Source: Knoellia sp. p5-6-4
Lineage (GTDB): Bacteria; Actinomycetota; Actinomycetes; Actinomycetales; Dermatophilaceae
Reading direction: 5' to 3'
DNA length: 64,000 nt
NCBI RefSeq assembly: GCF_029222705.1
Contig: NZ_JARGZF010000002.1
Coordinates: 1 to 64,000 of the forward strand
Below, piece after piece: positions 18,695 to 25,986 of the stretch (within the stretch, counting starts at the first letter, position 1; every line of letters begins with the position of its first letter). The notes under the pieces were generated by a model. That model was not told the DNA's origin. It was given only the letters and a program-made list of their open reading frames with translations, and made no database searches. The position numbers and the translations under genes are program-made.

Positions 18695-19732
18695 TCAGGG
18701 GGCCGGGAACACCGAGCTCGACAGTGCCTCGCACGCCTCGTCGAGGCTGTTGGCGCGCACCATCGTCACGCTCGGCGACGCGACCTCGAGGTCCTCGGGC
18801 CAACCCGGGCCTCCGACGACGAGCTTCAGCGGCCGCTCCACCGACGACAGCGCGGCCCACAGCGGGTCGTTCGCCGGTCGGCCGATGGAGGCCCACAGGA
18901 ACACGACGGGCGGTGAGGCGCGGCCCACGAGGTCGATCAGCGCCTCCACCGGCACGCGTGGGCCGAGGAACACGCAGCCGATGCCCTGCAGGGACAGCTC
19001 GGCCTCGATCGCCACGAGCGGCAGGTAGTGCTGCTCCTCGTCGGCGCTGGCCAGGACGACCTCTCGTCGACCGCCGACACGGGCCCGGTTGGCCCTGGTC
19101 AGCGACCGCAGCTCGGTGACCAGCAGCTCGCTCGCGAGGTGCTCGGAGTCGACTCCCAGGGAGCCGTCGCTCCAGCGCTCGCCGATCCGGCGCAGGGCCG
19201 GCGCGAGCACCGAGGTCCAGGCGGAGACCAGGTCGCTCTCGCGGGTCACCCGCTGGTAGATGCGGGCGAGCCCGTCGGCGTCGAGGGCGGCTGCCGATGA
19301 CACGATCGCCTCCACGGCTGAGTTGGAGGCGCCCTGGCCGGCAGCCGGGAAGCCTGTGCCCGGGCCGAGTGCCGACGCCAGGCCGGCGGCGTCCACCGAG
19401 GTCGCCACGCGGGCTGCCGTCCCTGCGGGCACGCCGCGACCGGTCAGCTGCGCCATGAGCCGCACGCGTTGGATGTCCACCTCGTCGTAGCGGCGGTGCC
19501 CGCCCTCCGTGCGCTGGGACGGCCCGATGCCGTAGCGCCGGTCCCAGGTGCGCAGTGTCGACGGCGCGAGGTCGAGGCGCTCGGCGACTCCCCCGACGCT
19601 CCATGTGAGCGCCACTCTCGGTGCGTGCAGCTCGGGGCCCGTGCCGTCCGGGGAGTCCTTCGTGCCTCCAGCTCCCTCGTGAGCGGCGACCAGGTCCTCC
19701 GTGTGATCTCCCGAGCGGTCTTTGGTGTCCAT
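18695..19732 (-). CDS. MerR-type regulator with a CarH-like cobalamin-binding sensor domain
   Basis: Protein of 345 residues. A disordered N-terminal 38 residues precede a MerR winged helix (about 43-105, WSVGGVAERLDLAPSTLRTWD then GHRRYDEVDIQR). A four-helix cap domain follows with W187, nine residues, then E197-H198, the W-x9-EH signature of CarH/LitR photoreceptors. A Rossmann B12 domain carries H235 (DEEQHYLPL) where the lower-ligand His is expected. In CarH, adenosylcobalamin holds a tetramer on DNA in the dark and light breaks it. It is preceded by GGAGGAGG and divergent from a WhiB-like gene. No carotenoid or photolyase gene is adjacent, so its targets are unknown. Confidence 0.87.
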   Translation of the reverse strand: MDTKDRSGDHTEDLVAAHEGAGGTKDSPDGTGPELHAPRVALTWSVGGVAERLDLAPSTLRTWDRRYGIGPSQRTEGGHRRYDEVDIQRVRLMAQLTGRGVPAGTAARVATSVDAAGLASALGPGTGFPAAGQGASNSAVEAIVSSAAALDADGLARIYQRVTRESDLVSAWTSVLAPALRRIGERWSDGSLGVDSEHLASELLVTELRSLTRANRARVGGRREVVLASADEEQHYLPLVAIEAELSLQGIGCVFLGPRVPVEALIDLVGRASPPVVFLWASIGRPANDPLWAALSSVERPLKLVVGGPGWPEDLEVASPSVTMVRANSLDEACEALSSSVFPAP

Positions 19733-19888
19733 GACATCCTCCTCCAGCTCGACCTTGGAACGTACACCTGCTTGCCGGAAAGAATAAACCTGTTCAACTC
19801 ATCTTGCGCGATGAACAACATTCTGAATAGGTTGTGAACCAGTTCGGTGCCGGTGGGGCATCGACCCAGGGTTTGAGAGAGGTTCGCC
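19733..19888. promoter_or_regulatory. Divergent regulatory region between the B12/MerR and WhiB-like genes
   Basis: For the WhiB-like gene, TTGCGC (19804-19809), an 18-base spacer and TAGGTT (19828-19833) make a good sigma-70-type promoter. Several GTTC/GAAC half-sites lie over it: TGTTCA at 19791, TGAACA at 19812, and the perfect dyad GAACCAGTTC at 19836-19845. This spacing is what a multimeric MerR/CarH-type repressor would need. The ribosome site of the WhiB gene is GAGAGAGG. The binding protein is inferred. Confidence 0.5.
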
Positions 19889-20188
19889 ATGGCTTACATC
19901 AAGCGTCTCCCGATGCCTGTGATCGAGAGCTACGAGTGGCAGTTCGAGGGAGCGTGCAACGACGCCGACCCGGAGACCTTCTTCTCTCCGCAGTCGGAGC
20001 GCGGAGCGCGCCGCCGGCAGCGGGAGGCCACCGCCAAGTCCTTCTGCGCGCGCTGCCCCGTCGTGGACGCGTGCCTGAAGCACGCGCTCGAGGTGCGCGA
20101 GAGCCACGGGGTCTGGGGCGGCCTCAACGCCGACGAGCGCCGGGCGCTGCTCAGCGAGGGCCCCGACACTGGCAGCATCGCCAGCTGA
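19889..20188 (+). CDS. WhiB-family transcriptional regulator
   Basis: Protein of 99 residues with the four-cysteine [4Fe-4S] signature: C in FEGACND, C-x2-C in FCARCPVV and C in DACLKHAL, followed by the GVWGG turn that contacts the principal sigma factor. The ERGARRRQREATAK segment before the cysteine pair resembles the WhiB4/WblA side of the family more than WhiB1 or WhiB7; there is no AT-hook. Such proteins bind sigma region 4 and tune transcription in response to redox or NO. It faces the B12/MerR gene across a shared regulatory region, so light and redox signals might meet here (inference). Confidence 0.9.
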   Translation: MAYIKRLPMPVIESYEWQFEGACNDADPETFFSPQSERGARRRQREATAKSFCARCPVVDACLKHALEVRESHGVWGGLNADERRALLSEGPDTGSIAS

Positions 20189-20200
20189 TCCGGCCGGTGG

Positions 20201-20611
20201 TCAGGTGCGTGCCCTTGTAACCGACGAGGCTGCGACCTCGTAGCGGCTGGCCGCTGCACCGCCAGCCCTGAAGAACCGGCGGTGCAGGGAGCCTGACACC
20301 TCTGCCGCATCGCCGTCGTGGAGCCTCAGGGCGGCCCGCCTCGCGCGCAAGCCCCAGCACGCCACGTCGATGGTGTCGACCGACGGCCCCCTCGCCGCAC
20401 CGCGCCCCGCCGCGGTGCGGCACACCGGGGACCGCCGCACCACCAGCCGGAGGAGCACCACAGCGTCCCCGCTCGGCAGGGACCGTTCCTCCGGCGCGCC
20501 GCTGACGCGGCCGACCAGGTGGACCTCGTTGACCCGGGCCGCCGCGTCACCTCCCGGGGCCGCCTCGTGGGCCTGTTCCTGTGCTTGCCGCGTTCGCTGC
20601 GCCTGTGCCAC
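20201..20611 (-). CDS. Single-stranded DNA-binding protein-like OB-fold protein, no acidic tail
   Basis: Protein of 136 residues whose residues 27 onwards form an SSB OB-fold: NEVHLVGRVSGAPEERSLPSGD, then VDTIDVACWG and a DGDAAEVSGSLHRRFF strand pair. The GTG at 20611 follows AAGGAG by five bases. Unlike the housekeeping SSB it ends in TRART and lacks the acidic DDDIPF-type tip that recruits partner proteins. The N-terminal 30 residues are Gln/Ala rich. It may be a second SSB (SsbB-like) or a divergent plasmid or competence type. It converges on the WhiB-like gene with a 12-bp gap. Confidence 0.7.
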   Translation of the reverse strand: MAQAQRTRQAQEQAHEAAPGGDAAARVNEVHLVGRVSGAPEERSLPSGDAVVLLRLVVRRSPVCRTAAGRGAARGPSVDTIDVACWGLRARRAALRLHDGDAAEVSGSLHRRFFRAGGAAASRYEVAASSVTRART

Positions 20612-20772
20612 GTGGGCTCCTTCCCGCTGGTGCCGTGCCTGTGCCCGATCGTGGCGCGCGCTCGGGGGCCGTGGGCAGGTCCGCGAGCTGTCTGTGGACA
20701 GCGGGGGCGGAGCCGCCCGTCCTGTGGATGCCGGTGACGGGGCCGGGCCGGCGATGCTGGACAATGTCAGGC

Positions 20773-21297
20773 ATGCGGCCCGCTCCCCCGAGCCCCACGT
20801 CCTCGCACCCCTCTCCCCTGCTGCGGCCCATCGCGGGCCGCGACGTCGACGACGTGCTGGCGCTCAACCAGGCCAATGTCGAGCTGCTCGCGCCCATGGA
20901 CGAGGCGCGGCTCGACCAGCTGCGGGCCTGGTCGCTGCGAGCCGACGTGGTGCAGGTCGGCGGCGAGTTCGCCGGCTTCGTCATCACCATGGGCCCGGGA
21001 ACCGCCTACGACTCCGCGAACTACCGGTGGTTCGCGCAGCGCTACGGAACCGGGTTCCACTACCTCGACCGCATCGTCCTCAGCGAGCGGTTCCGTCGCT
21101 GCGGCCTCGGCTCGGCCGTCTACGACGTCGTGGAGACCGACGCCGCCCGGGTCGGCCTGCTCACGCTCGAGGTCAACGCCGACCCGCCGAACCCGGCCTC
21201 GCTCGCCTTCCACGCCGGGCGCGGTTACTTCGAGGTCGGGCGCCTGGGGGCGCCCGGCAAGACGGTGGCAATGATGGCCAAGCACCTGACCCTGTGA
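20773..21297 (+). CDS. GNAT family N-acetyltransferase
   Basis: Protein of 174 residues. GNAT marks are the start LLRPIAGRDVDDVLALNQ, the HYLDRIVLSERFRRCGLGSAVYD acetyl-CoA loop (RRCGLG) and LTLEVNADPPNPASLAFHAGRGY. The substrate cannot be told. The ATG at 20773 has GACAAT seven bases upstream and no ribosome site. It is followed 64 bp later by the VanY-like gene on the same strand. Confidence 0.82.
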   Translation: MRPAPPSPTSSHPSPLLRPIAGRDVDDVLALNQANVELLAPMDEARLDQLRAWSLRADVVQVGGEFAGFVITMGPGTAYDSANYRWFAQRYGTGFHYLDRIVLSERFRRCGLGSAVYDVVETDAARVGLLTLEVNADPPNPASLAFHAGRGYFEVGRLGAPGKTVAMMAKHLTL

Positions 21298-21361
21298 TGG
21301 CCGTTCGGGGGATTCGCCTCCGAGCTGCAGGATTTACCGTCTCTTTACCAGAGTCACCGGC

Positions 21362-22669
21362 GTGTCGTGCGCCGGTGGGGTGGACGACGGAAGCGGCGGG
21401 CGGAACGTGGTCAGAAGGGCAGGGGCGGTCTGCGCCGTGCTGTTGACCTGTGCCGTCCTCGGCGGCACGACGGCCACCGCTTCGTCCGCAAAGGGCCGCC
21501 CCTCCCCCGCGCCCGCCAGTCGCGCCCTCAGCGACGCCGGTGTCGACTCCTCGCTGGATCCCGCGCAGCTGCGGTCCCAGATCGCTGAGGCGAGCCGGCT
21601 GCGCGACGAGCTGACGGCCTCCAACGCGAAGATCGCGGCGGCCACCACCCGCCTCGAGCGACTCTCCCTGGAGGCCAACCAGCTGCTCCAGGAGTACGCC
21701 AGGGCCCGGACGGCCGAGCGGGAGGCCCGCGCCGAGGCCGACCGCAACCTCAAGCTGTTCGAGGAGATGAACGCCCAGGCCACCGACGACCGGCGGGCCG
21801 TGGGCGCGTGGGCTTTCCACGTCTACACCGGCGGCGGCTCGATTGCCGACCTGACGGCCATGTTCGAGGCGCTGAGCATGCCCGCTTCGGAGGCCAGCGA
21901 CCCCGTGGCGCACCTGGCCTACCTCAGCGACCAGAAGGTGCACGCGCTCGAGCGCATCCAGAGCCTGGCAGCCGAGCAGCGTGGTGTGGCCCTCAAGGCG
22001 GTCGAGGCCCGCTCCGCCGCCACCGTGGCGGCCCTTGCTGCGGCCGACGCCCGCAAGAGGCTGGACGCGGTCATCGCGAGGCAGAGGCGCGAGCTGGAGT
22101 CCACGCGTGCGCTGCACGCGGAGCAGGTCCGGCGGGTGGGTCCGATCTCAGGGCTGTTGCTCGGCTCGGAGAACAGCCATGCGCTGGAGGTGACGCGCGA
22201 GCTGCGCAGGGCCCTGAAGCTGCCGGACGTGTTCGTCGACGGCTCGGCCAACGCCTGTGACGGGGACGAGCGGGACTACCCGAACGGCCACATCCCGGCC
22301 AGCGCGCTGTGCCCCCTCCAGGGAGCGCCGGGTCACAGCCTGCGCCCGGGTGCGGCGGCTGCGTTCAACGCCCTGAGCAGGGCGTACGAGAAGGACGCCG
22401 GGGTGCCGCTGTGCGTCACCGACTCCTACCGGTCGCTGGCGGAGCAGGTCTCCGTGAAGGCCAGCCGGGGCAAGTGGGCCGCAACTCCCGGCACCAGCGA
22501 GCACGGCCTCGGCATGGCGCTCGACCTGTGCGGTGGCATCCAGAGCTTCGGGAGCCCGGCGCACCTCTGGATGCGCCAGAACGCCCCCCTCTACGGCTGG
22601 TACCACCCCGCCTGGGCCGGGCCGGGCGGCTCGCTGCCAGAGCCGTGGCACTGGGAGTACGCGGGCTGA
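21362..22669 (+). CDS. Secreted coiled-coil protein with a VanY-type D-Ala-D-Ala carboxypeptidase domain
   Basis: Protein of up to 435 residues. A signal peptide (RRAGAVCAVLLTCAVLGG) is followed by a coiled-coil region of about 200 residues (roughly 65-270). The C-terminus is a VanY/peptidase M15 domain: VTDSYRSLAEQ, GTSEHGLGMALDLC and EPWHWEYAG contain the zinc ligands His-x6-Asp and the final His. These enzymes trim D-Ala from peptidoglycan stems. The coiled coil resembles those of FtsX-activated wall hydrolases such as RipC, so activation by a partner is possible. The start is uncertain: GTG at 21362, 21380 and 21407 are in frame; 21407 would give the cleanest signal peptide. Confidence 0.85.
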   Translation: MSCAGGVDDGSGGRNVVRRAGAVCAVLLTCAVLGGTTATASSAKGRPSPAPASRALSDAGVDSSLDPAQLRSQIAEASRLRDELTASNAKIAAATTRLERLSLEANQLLQEYARARTAEREARAEADRNLKLFEEMNAQATDDRRAVGAWAFHVYTGGGSIADLTAMFEALSMPASEASDPVAHLAYLSDQKVHALERIQSLAAEQRGVALKAVEARSAATVAALAAADARKRLDAVIARQRRELESTRALHAEQVRRVGPISGLLLGSENSHALEVTRELRRALKLPDVFVDGSANACDGDERDYPNGHIPASALCPLQGAPGHSLRPGAAAAFNALSRAYEKDAGVPLCVTDSYRSLAEQVSVKASRGKWAATPGTSEHGLGMALDLCGGIQSFGSPAHLWMRQNAPLYGWYHPAWAGPGGSLPEPWHWEYAG

Positions 22670-22748
22670 GCGGCCCGCGAGGCGAACACGCCGGAGACTG
22701 AGCACGCAGACGCATTCCTCCGCGGCCGCCGTGTGCCACTCTGCCCCC

Positions 22749-24131
22749 ATGACGTCCTCCGAGGTCGCGGCGCCGGCCGACCCCTACGCGTACACGGCGC
22801 AGTACCGCAGGTCCTGGTACTGGTACGACTGGGCCAACTCCGCCTTCGTCACAACCACCGGCACGGTGCTGTTCGGCCCCTACATCACGGCCGTCGCGAA
22901 GGAGGCCGCGTGCCCCGGAGGGGACGGGAGCTGCACCGCGACCCTGGACGTGCTCGGGGTCCCCATCGCCCCCGGCTCGGTGGCCCCGTACACCGTCACG
23001 GTGGCCACGATCCTCGCCGCCGTGGTGCTGATGTTCGTCGGCGCCATCGCCGACCGGTCCCCCCGGCCCGCCCGGCTCCTCGGCGTGTTCGCCTGGACCG
23101 GTGCCGCGGCGGCCTGCGCGATGTTCCTCGTCGCCGGCGACAACTGGCAGCTCGGTGTCGTACTCATGGTCCTCGCCACCGTCGCCTTCGCCTCGTCCCA
23201 GGCGGTCTACGACTCCCTGCTGTGCCGGATAGCCAGTCCTGACGACCGTGACGCCGTCTCCTCGCGCGGGTGGGGCCTGGGCTACCTCGGGGGCGGCCTG
23301 CTGCTCGCGCTCAACCTCGGGTTCATCACCATGGGCGACTCGCTCGGCATCGACGCAGGCACGGCGGCCCGCATCAGCATGCTCTCGGCCGGCCTCTGGT
23401 GGGCGGTGTTCACCGTCATCCCGGTCGCCGGCATGTGGCGGCTGCGCGGCGTCGAACGGCCCGAGGTGGCCCGCGAAGCGGGGGCGGTCAGCGGCAGCCT
23501 GCGCCAGCTGCGCGACACCTTCAGCGACCTGCGACAGTACCCCCAGACCGTGCTGTTCCTGGCGGCCTACCTCTTCTTCAACGACGGCATCCAGACAGTC
23601 ATCGGCTCCTCCAGCCTCTACGGCAGCGAGGAGCTGGGCTTCGAGACCGACCAGCTGATGATGCTCATCCTGCTGGTGCAGTTCGTGGCCTTCGGCGGTG
23701 CGCTGCTCTTCGGGCGCCTGGCCGGCCGCTTCGGCGCCTGGCGCACGATCCTGGCCTCACTGGTGCTGTGGTCGGGAGTGGTCGCGATCGCCTTCTTCGT
23801 CCCCCGGGGCGCCTTCTCGGCCTTCCTCGCCCTCGGGGTGCTGATCGGGGTGGTCCTGGGCGGCAGCCAGGCGCTGTCCCGCTCCCTCTACAGCCAGATG
23901 GTGCCGAAGAACCGGGAGGCGGAGTTCTTCAGCTTCTACCAGGCCATGGAGCGCGGCACGAGCTGGTTCGGCACCCTCATCTTCGGCCTGGTGCACCAGT
24001 TCACCCACTCCTACCGCTGGGCGATCATCGCCCTGCTGGTGTTCTTCGCGGTCGGGGGTTTCCTGCTCTCGCGGGTCAACGTCCGCCAGGGGATCCTCGA
24101 CGCCGGCAACGAGCTGCCCCGCGTCGTGTGA
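22749..24131 (+). CDS. MFS transporter of the Atg22/UMF1-like family
   Basis: Membrane protein of 460 residues with about 12 hydrophobic segments. The opening SWYWYDWANSAFVTTTGTV is the hallmark of the Atg22-like group, and TVAFASSQAVYDSLLCRIA lies at the mid-domain. Fungal Atg22 exports amino acids from the vacuole; bacterial members have no defined substrate. The ATG at 22749 is chosen because the family motif follows about 20 residues in; the longer frame is coding for nothing recognisable. A strong hairpin ends the gene. Confidence 0.85.
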   Translation: MTSSEVAAPADPYAYTAQYRRSWYWYDWANSAFVTTTGTVLFGPYITAVAKEAACPGGDGSCTATLDVLGVPIAPGSVAPYTVTVATILAAVVLMFVGAIADRSPRPARLLGVFAWTGAAAACAMFLVAGDNWQLGVVLMVLATVAFASSQAVYDSLLCRIASPDDRDAVSSRGWGLGYLGGGLLLALNLGFITMGDSLGIDAGTAARISMLSAGLWWAVFTVIPVAGMWRLRGVERPEVAREAGAVSGSLRQLRDTFSDLRQYPQTVLFLAAYLFFNDGIQTVIGSSSLYGSEELGFETDQLMMLILLVQFVAFGGALLFGRLAGRFGAWRTILASLVLWSGVVAIAFFVPRGAFSAFLALGVLIGVVLGGSQALSRSLYSQMVPKNREAEFFSFYQAMERGTSWFGTLIFGLVHQFTHSYRWAIIALLVFFAVGGFLLSRVNVRQGILDAGNELPRVV

Positions 24132-24138
24132 GCGCATG

Positions 24139-24176
24139 CGCGAGGGCCGCGTCCCGGGTCGGACGCGGCCCTCGCG
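24139..24176. terminator. Perfect 16-bp stem between the MFS gene and rbpA
   Basis: CGCGAGGGCCGCGTCC (24139-24154) and GGACGCGGCCCTCGCG (24161-24176) pair without mismatch around a six-base loop. It serves both convergent genes, the MFS transporter on plus and rbpA on minus. Confidence 0.85.
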
Positions 24177-24195
24177 TGCCGGCGGTGTGCAGTGC

Positions 24196-24558
24196 TCAGG
24201 CTGAGCGCTTGCCGTTGCCCTTCTCGCCGCGCGAGGCGCGCAGCAGGGCGAGCCGCTCCTCGAGGAGCTCCTCGAGCTCGGGGATGGAGCGCCGCTCCAG
24301 CAGCATGTCCCAGTGCGTGCGCTGGTGCTTGACCTGCTTGGCCTCGGGCTCGGGGCCCTCGCCGACGAGGCGTGCCTCCGCGCCGCAGCGGCACTCCCAC
24401 GTGGGAGGAATCTCCGCCTCGACCGAGAAGGGCAACTCGATCTTGTGCCCGTTGGGGCACTCGTAGGTGGTGATCTGGCGCTCGCTGGGCACGACGTGCT
24501 CGTCGGTCTCCAGGCTCAACGCGCCCAGACGGGTGCCTCGAAGTGATCGTTCTGCCAT
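24196..24558 (-). CDS. rbpA: RNA polymerase-binding protein RbpA
   Basis: Protein of 120 residues. It opens MAERSLRGTRLGALSLETDE, followed by the zinc-ribbon core YECPNGHKIELPF ... WECRCGAEA and the sigma-interacting C-terminus (KHQRTHWDMLLERRSIPELEELLEERL). RbpA binds RNA polymerase and group I/II sigma factors and stabilises the open complex in Actinobacteria. A SigR/SigH-type promoter lies about 70 bp upstream, as reported for streptomycete rbpA. Confidence 0.96.
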   Translation of the reverse strand: MAERSLRGTRLGALSLETDEHVVPSERQITTYECPNGHKIELPFSVEAEIPPTWECRCGAEARLVGEGPEPEAKQVKHQRTHWDMLLERRSIPELEELLEERLALLRASRGEKGNGKRSA

Positions 24559-24624
24559 GGGGGTTCTCCCAACGTGGTGGATCCCGGGCGCGCCGACGCT
24601 CGTCGCGCGGGGTACACCTGTGCC

Positions 24625-24650
24625 AACGCGGCGGTGGGGCGTGTTGTTCC
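24625..24650 (-). promoter_or_regulatory. SigR/SigH-type promoter for rbpA
   Basis: On the minus strand GGAAC (24646-24650) is followed by exactly 18 bases and GTT (24625-24627). This is the actinobacterial thiol-oxidative and heat-stress sigma consensus GGAAY-N18-GTT. It is 67 bp from the rbpA ATG, so the transcript would have an ordinary leader, unlike most genes here. Confidence 0.6.
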
Positions 24651-24717
24651 TGTCCCCCGAGCGCGCCGGGGACGTCGGGGGTTGTGTGATGTCTCACACC
24701 CTCGGCGTGTCGCAGCG

Positions 24718-25212
24718 CTAGAGGACCTCACCCTCGATGACGTCGCCCTCCCCCGGACCGCCGCGCCCTCCGGGGCCGCGCGGGGGGCCGAAGAACCCGC
24801 CCAGCAGGCGCCGTGCCACGACCCTCTCGAGCACACCCCGGGCCAGCGGTCGGGTCAGTGGGAGGATGAAGAAGAACCCCACGACGTCGGTGACGAACCC
24901 CGGCGTGAGGAGCAGCGTGCCGCCGACCAGCACCAGGGCCGCGTCGGCCAGCTCGCGACTGGGCATGCGCCCGGTGTTCAGGGCCGTCGTGAGGGCCGAC
25001 CAGGCACGCGCGCCCTCCCGGCGCACCAGCCAGGCGCCCAGCAGCGACTCCAGCACGAGCAGCAGCAGGGTCTGCCAGCCACCGATGACCCGGCCCACGG
25101 CCACGATGACGGCGATCTCCAGCACCGGCACCACGAGGAGCAGGACGAAGACCACCGCGAGCCAGCGGGGGCGGCGGCGGGCGCGGGGCGCGCGTCCTAC
25201 AGGCGGTGCCAC
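24718..25212 (-). CDS. fxsA: FxsA-like membrane protein
   Basis: Protein of 164 residues with three to four hydrophobic segments. The order VPVLEIAVIVAVG, GAWLVRREG and LLTPGFVTDVVGFFFILP is typical of FxsA, which in E. coli relieves phage exclusion by the F plasmid; its role here is unknown. The C-terminus is Gly/Arg rich and ends in an acidic segment. The GTG at 25212 overlaps the end of ppm1 by 16 bp, so it is the last gene of the lnt-ppm1-fxsA operon. Confidence 0.85.
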   Translation of the reverse strand: MAPPVGRAPRARRRPRWLAVVFVLLLVVPVLEIAVIVAVGRVIGGWQTLLLLVLESLLGAWLVRREGARAWSALTTALNTGRMPSRELADAALVLVGGTLLLTPGFVTDVVGFFFILPLTRPLARGVLERVVARRLLGGFFGPPRGPGGRGGPGEGDVIEGEVL

Positions 25213-25952
25213 TTCGGCTCCCGGCAGCCGAGCGACCGCAGCTGGCGGGCCCGGTGCTCCAAGCCCCAGACGGTGATCCGCTGCAGCGACTCGCGCATGA
25301 TGTCCCTGCTCATCTTCGAGTCGCCGATCTCGCGCTCGACGAAGGTGATGGGCACCTCCACGACCCGCAGGCCCCTGCGCACCGCCCGGTTGGTGAGGTC
25401 GACCTGGAAGCAGTAGCCCTGGGAGGCGACGTCGGTCAGGCCGATCGCGCGCAGGGCCGAGGTGCGGTAGGCCCGGAAGCCGGCGGTTGCGTCGTTGACC
25501 CCCATGCCCAGCAGCACCCTCGTGTAGAGGTTGCCGCCGACGCTGAGCGCCTTGCGGTGCAGGGGCCAGTTGCGCACCGAGCCACCGGGAACCCAGCGCG
25601 AGCCGATGACGAGGTCGGCGTCGCCGAGGGCGGAGAGGAGCTCCGGCAGCTGCTCGGGCTGGTGGGAGCCGTCGGCGTCCATCTCGACGATCGCGTCGTA
25701 GTCGCGCCCGAGACCCCAGGCGAACCCGGCGAGGTAGGCGGCGCCGAGGCCCTCCTTGCCGGCGCGGTGCAGCACGTGCACGCGCGCGTCGTCGTCCGCG
25801 AGCTCGTCGGCGACCTTGCCGGTGCCGTCCGGGGAGTTGTCGTCGAGGACGAGGACGTCGGCGTCCGGCACCGACTCGCGCACCCGGCGCACCACGGTGG
25901 GCAGGTTGTCGCGCTCGTTGTAGGTCGGGATGCAGACGAGGACCCGGGTCAC
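25197..25952 (-). CDS. ppm1: Polyprenol monophosphomannose synthase (Ppm1-type GT2)
   Basis: Cytoplasmic GT2 glycosyltransferase of 251 residues that moves mannose from GDP-mannose to polyprenol phosphate, the donor for lipoglycan and protein mannosylation. Motifs are VCIPTYNERDNLP, VLDDNSPDGTG, EMDADGSHQPEQ (DxD) and VIGSRWVPGG. The GTG at 25952 gives the family start VTRVLVCIPTYNERDN; a TTG at 25994 with a good GAGGAAG site is the alternative. In mycobacteria the lnt and ppm1 activities are fused or adjacent, matching this operon. Confidence 0.92.
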   Translation of the reverse strand: MTRVLVCIPTYNERDNLPTVVRRVRESVPDADVLVLDDNSPDGTGKVADELADDDARVHVLHRAGKEGLGAAYLAGFAWGLGRDYDAIVEMDADGSHQPEQLPELLSALGDADLVIGSRWVPGGSVRNWPLHRKALSVGGNLYTRVLLGMGVNDATAGFRAYRTSALRAIGLTDVASQGYCFQVDLTNRAVRRGLRVVEVPITFVEREIGDSKMSRDIMRESLQRITVWGLEHRARQLRSLGCREPKWHRL

Positions 25953-25986
25953 CGGTCCTCGGTGCGCGGTGGCCGCGGCGGCATGC

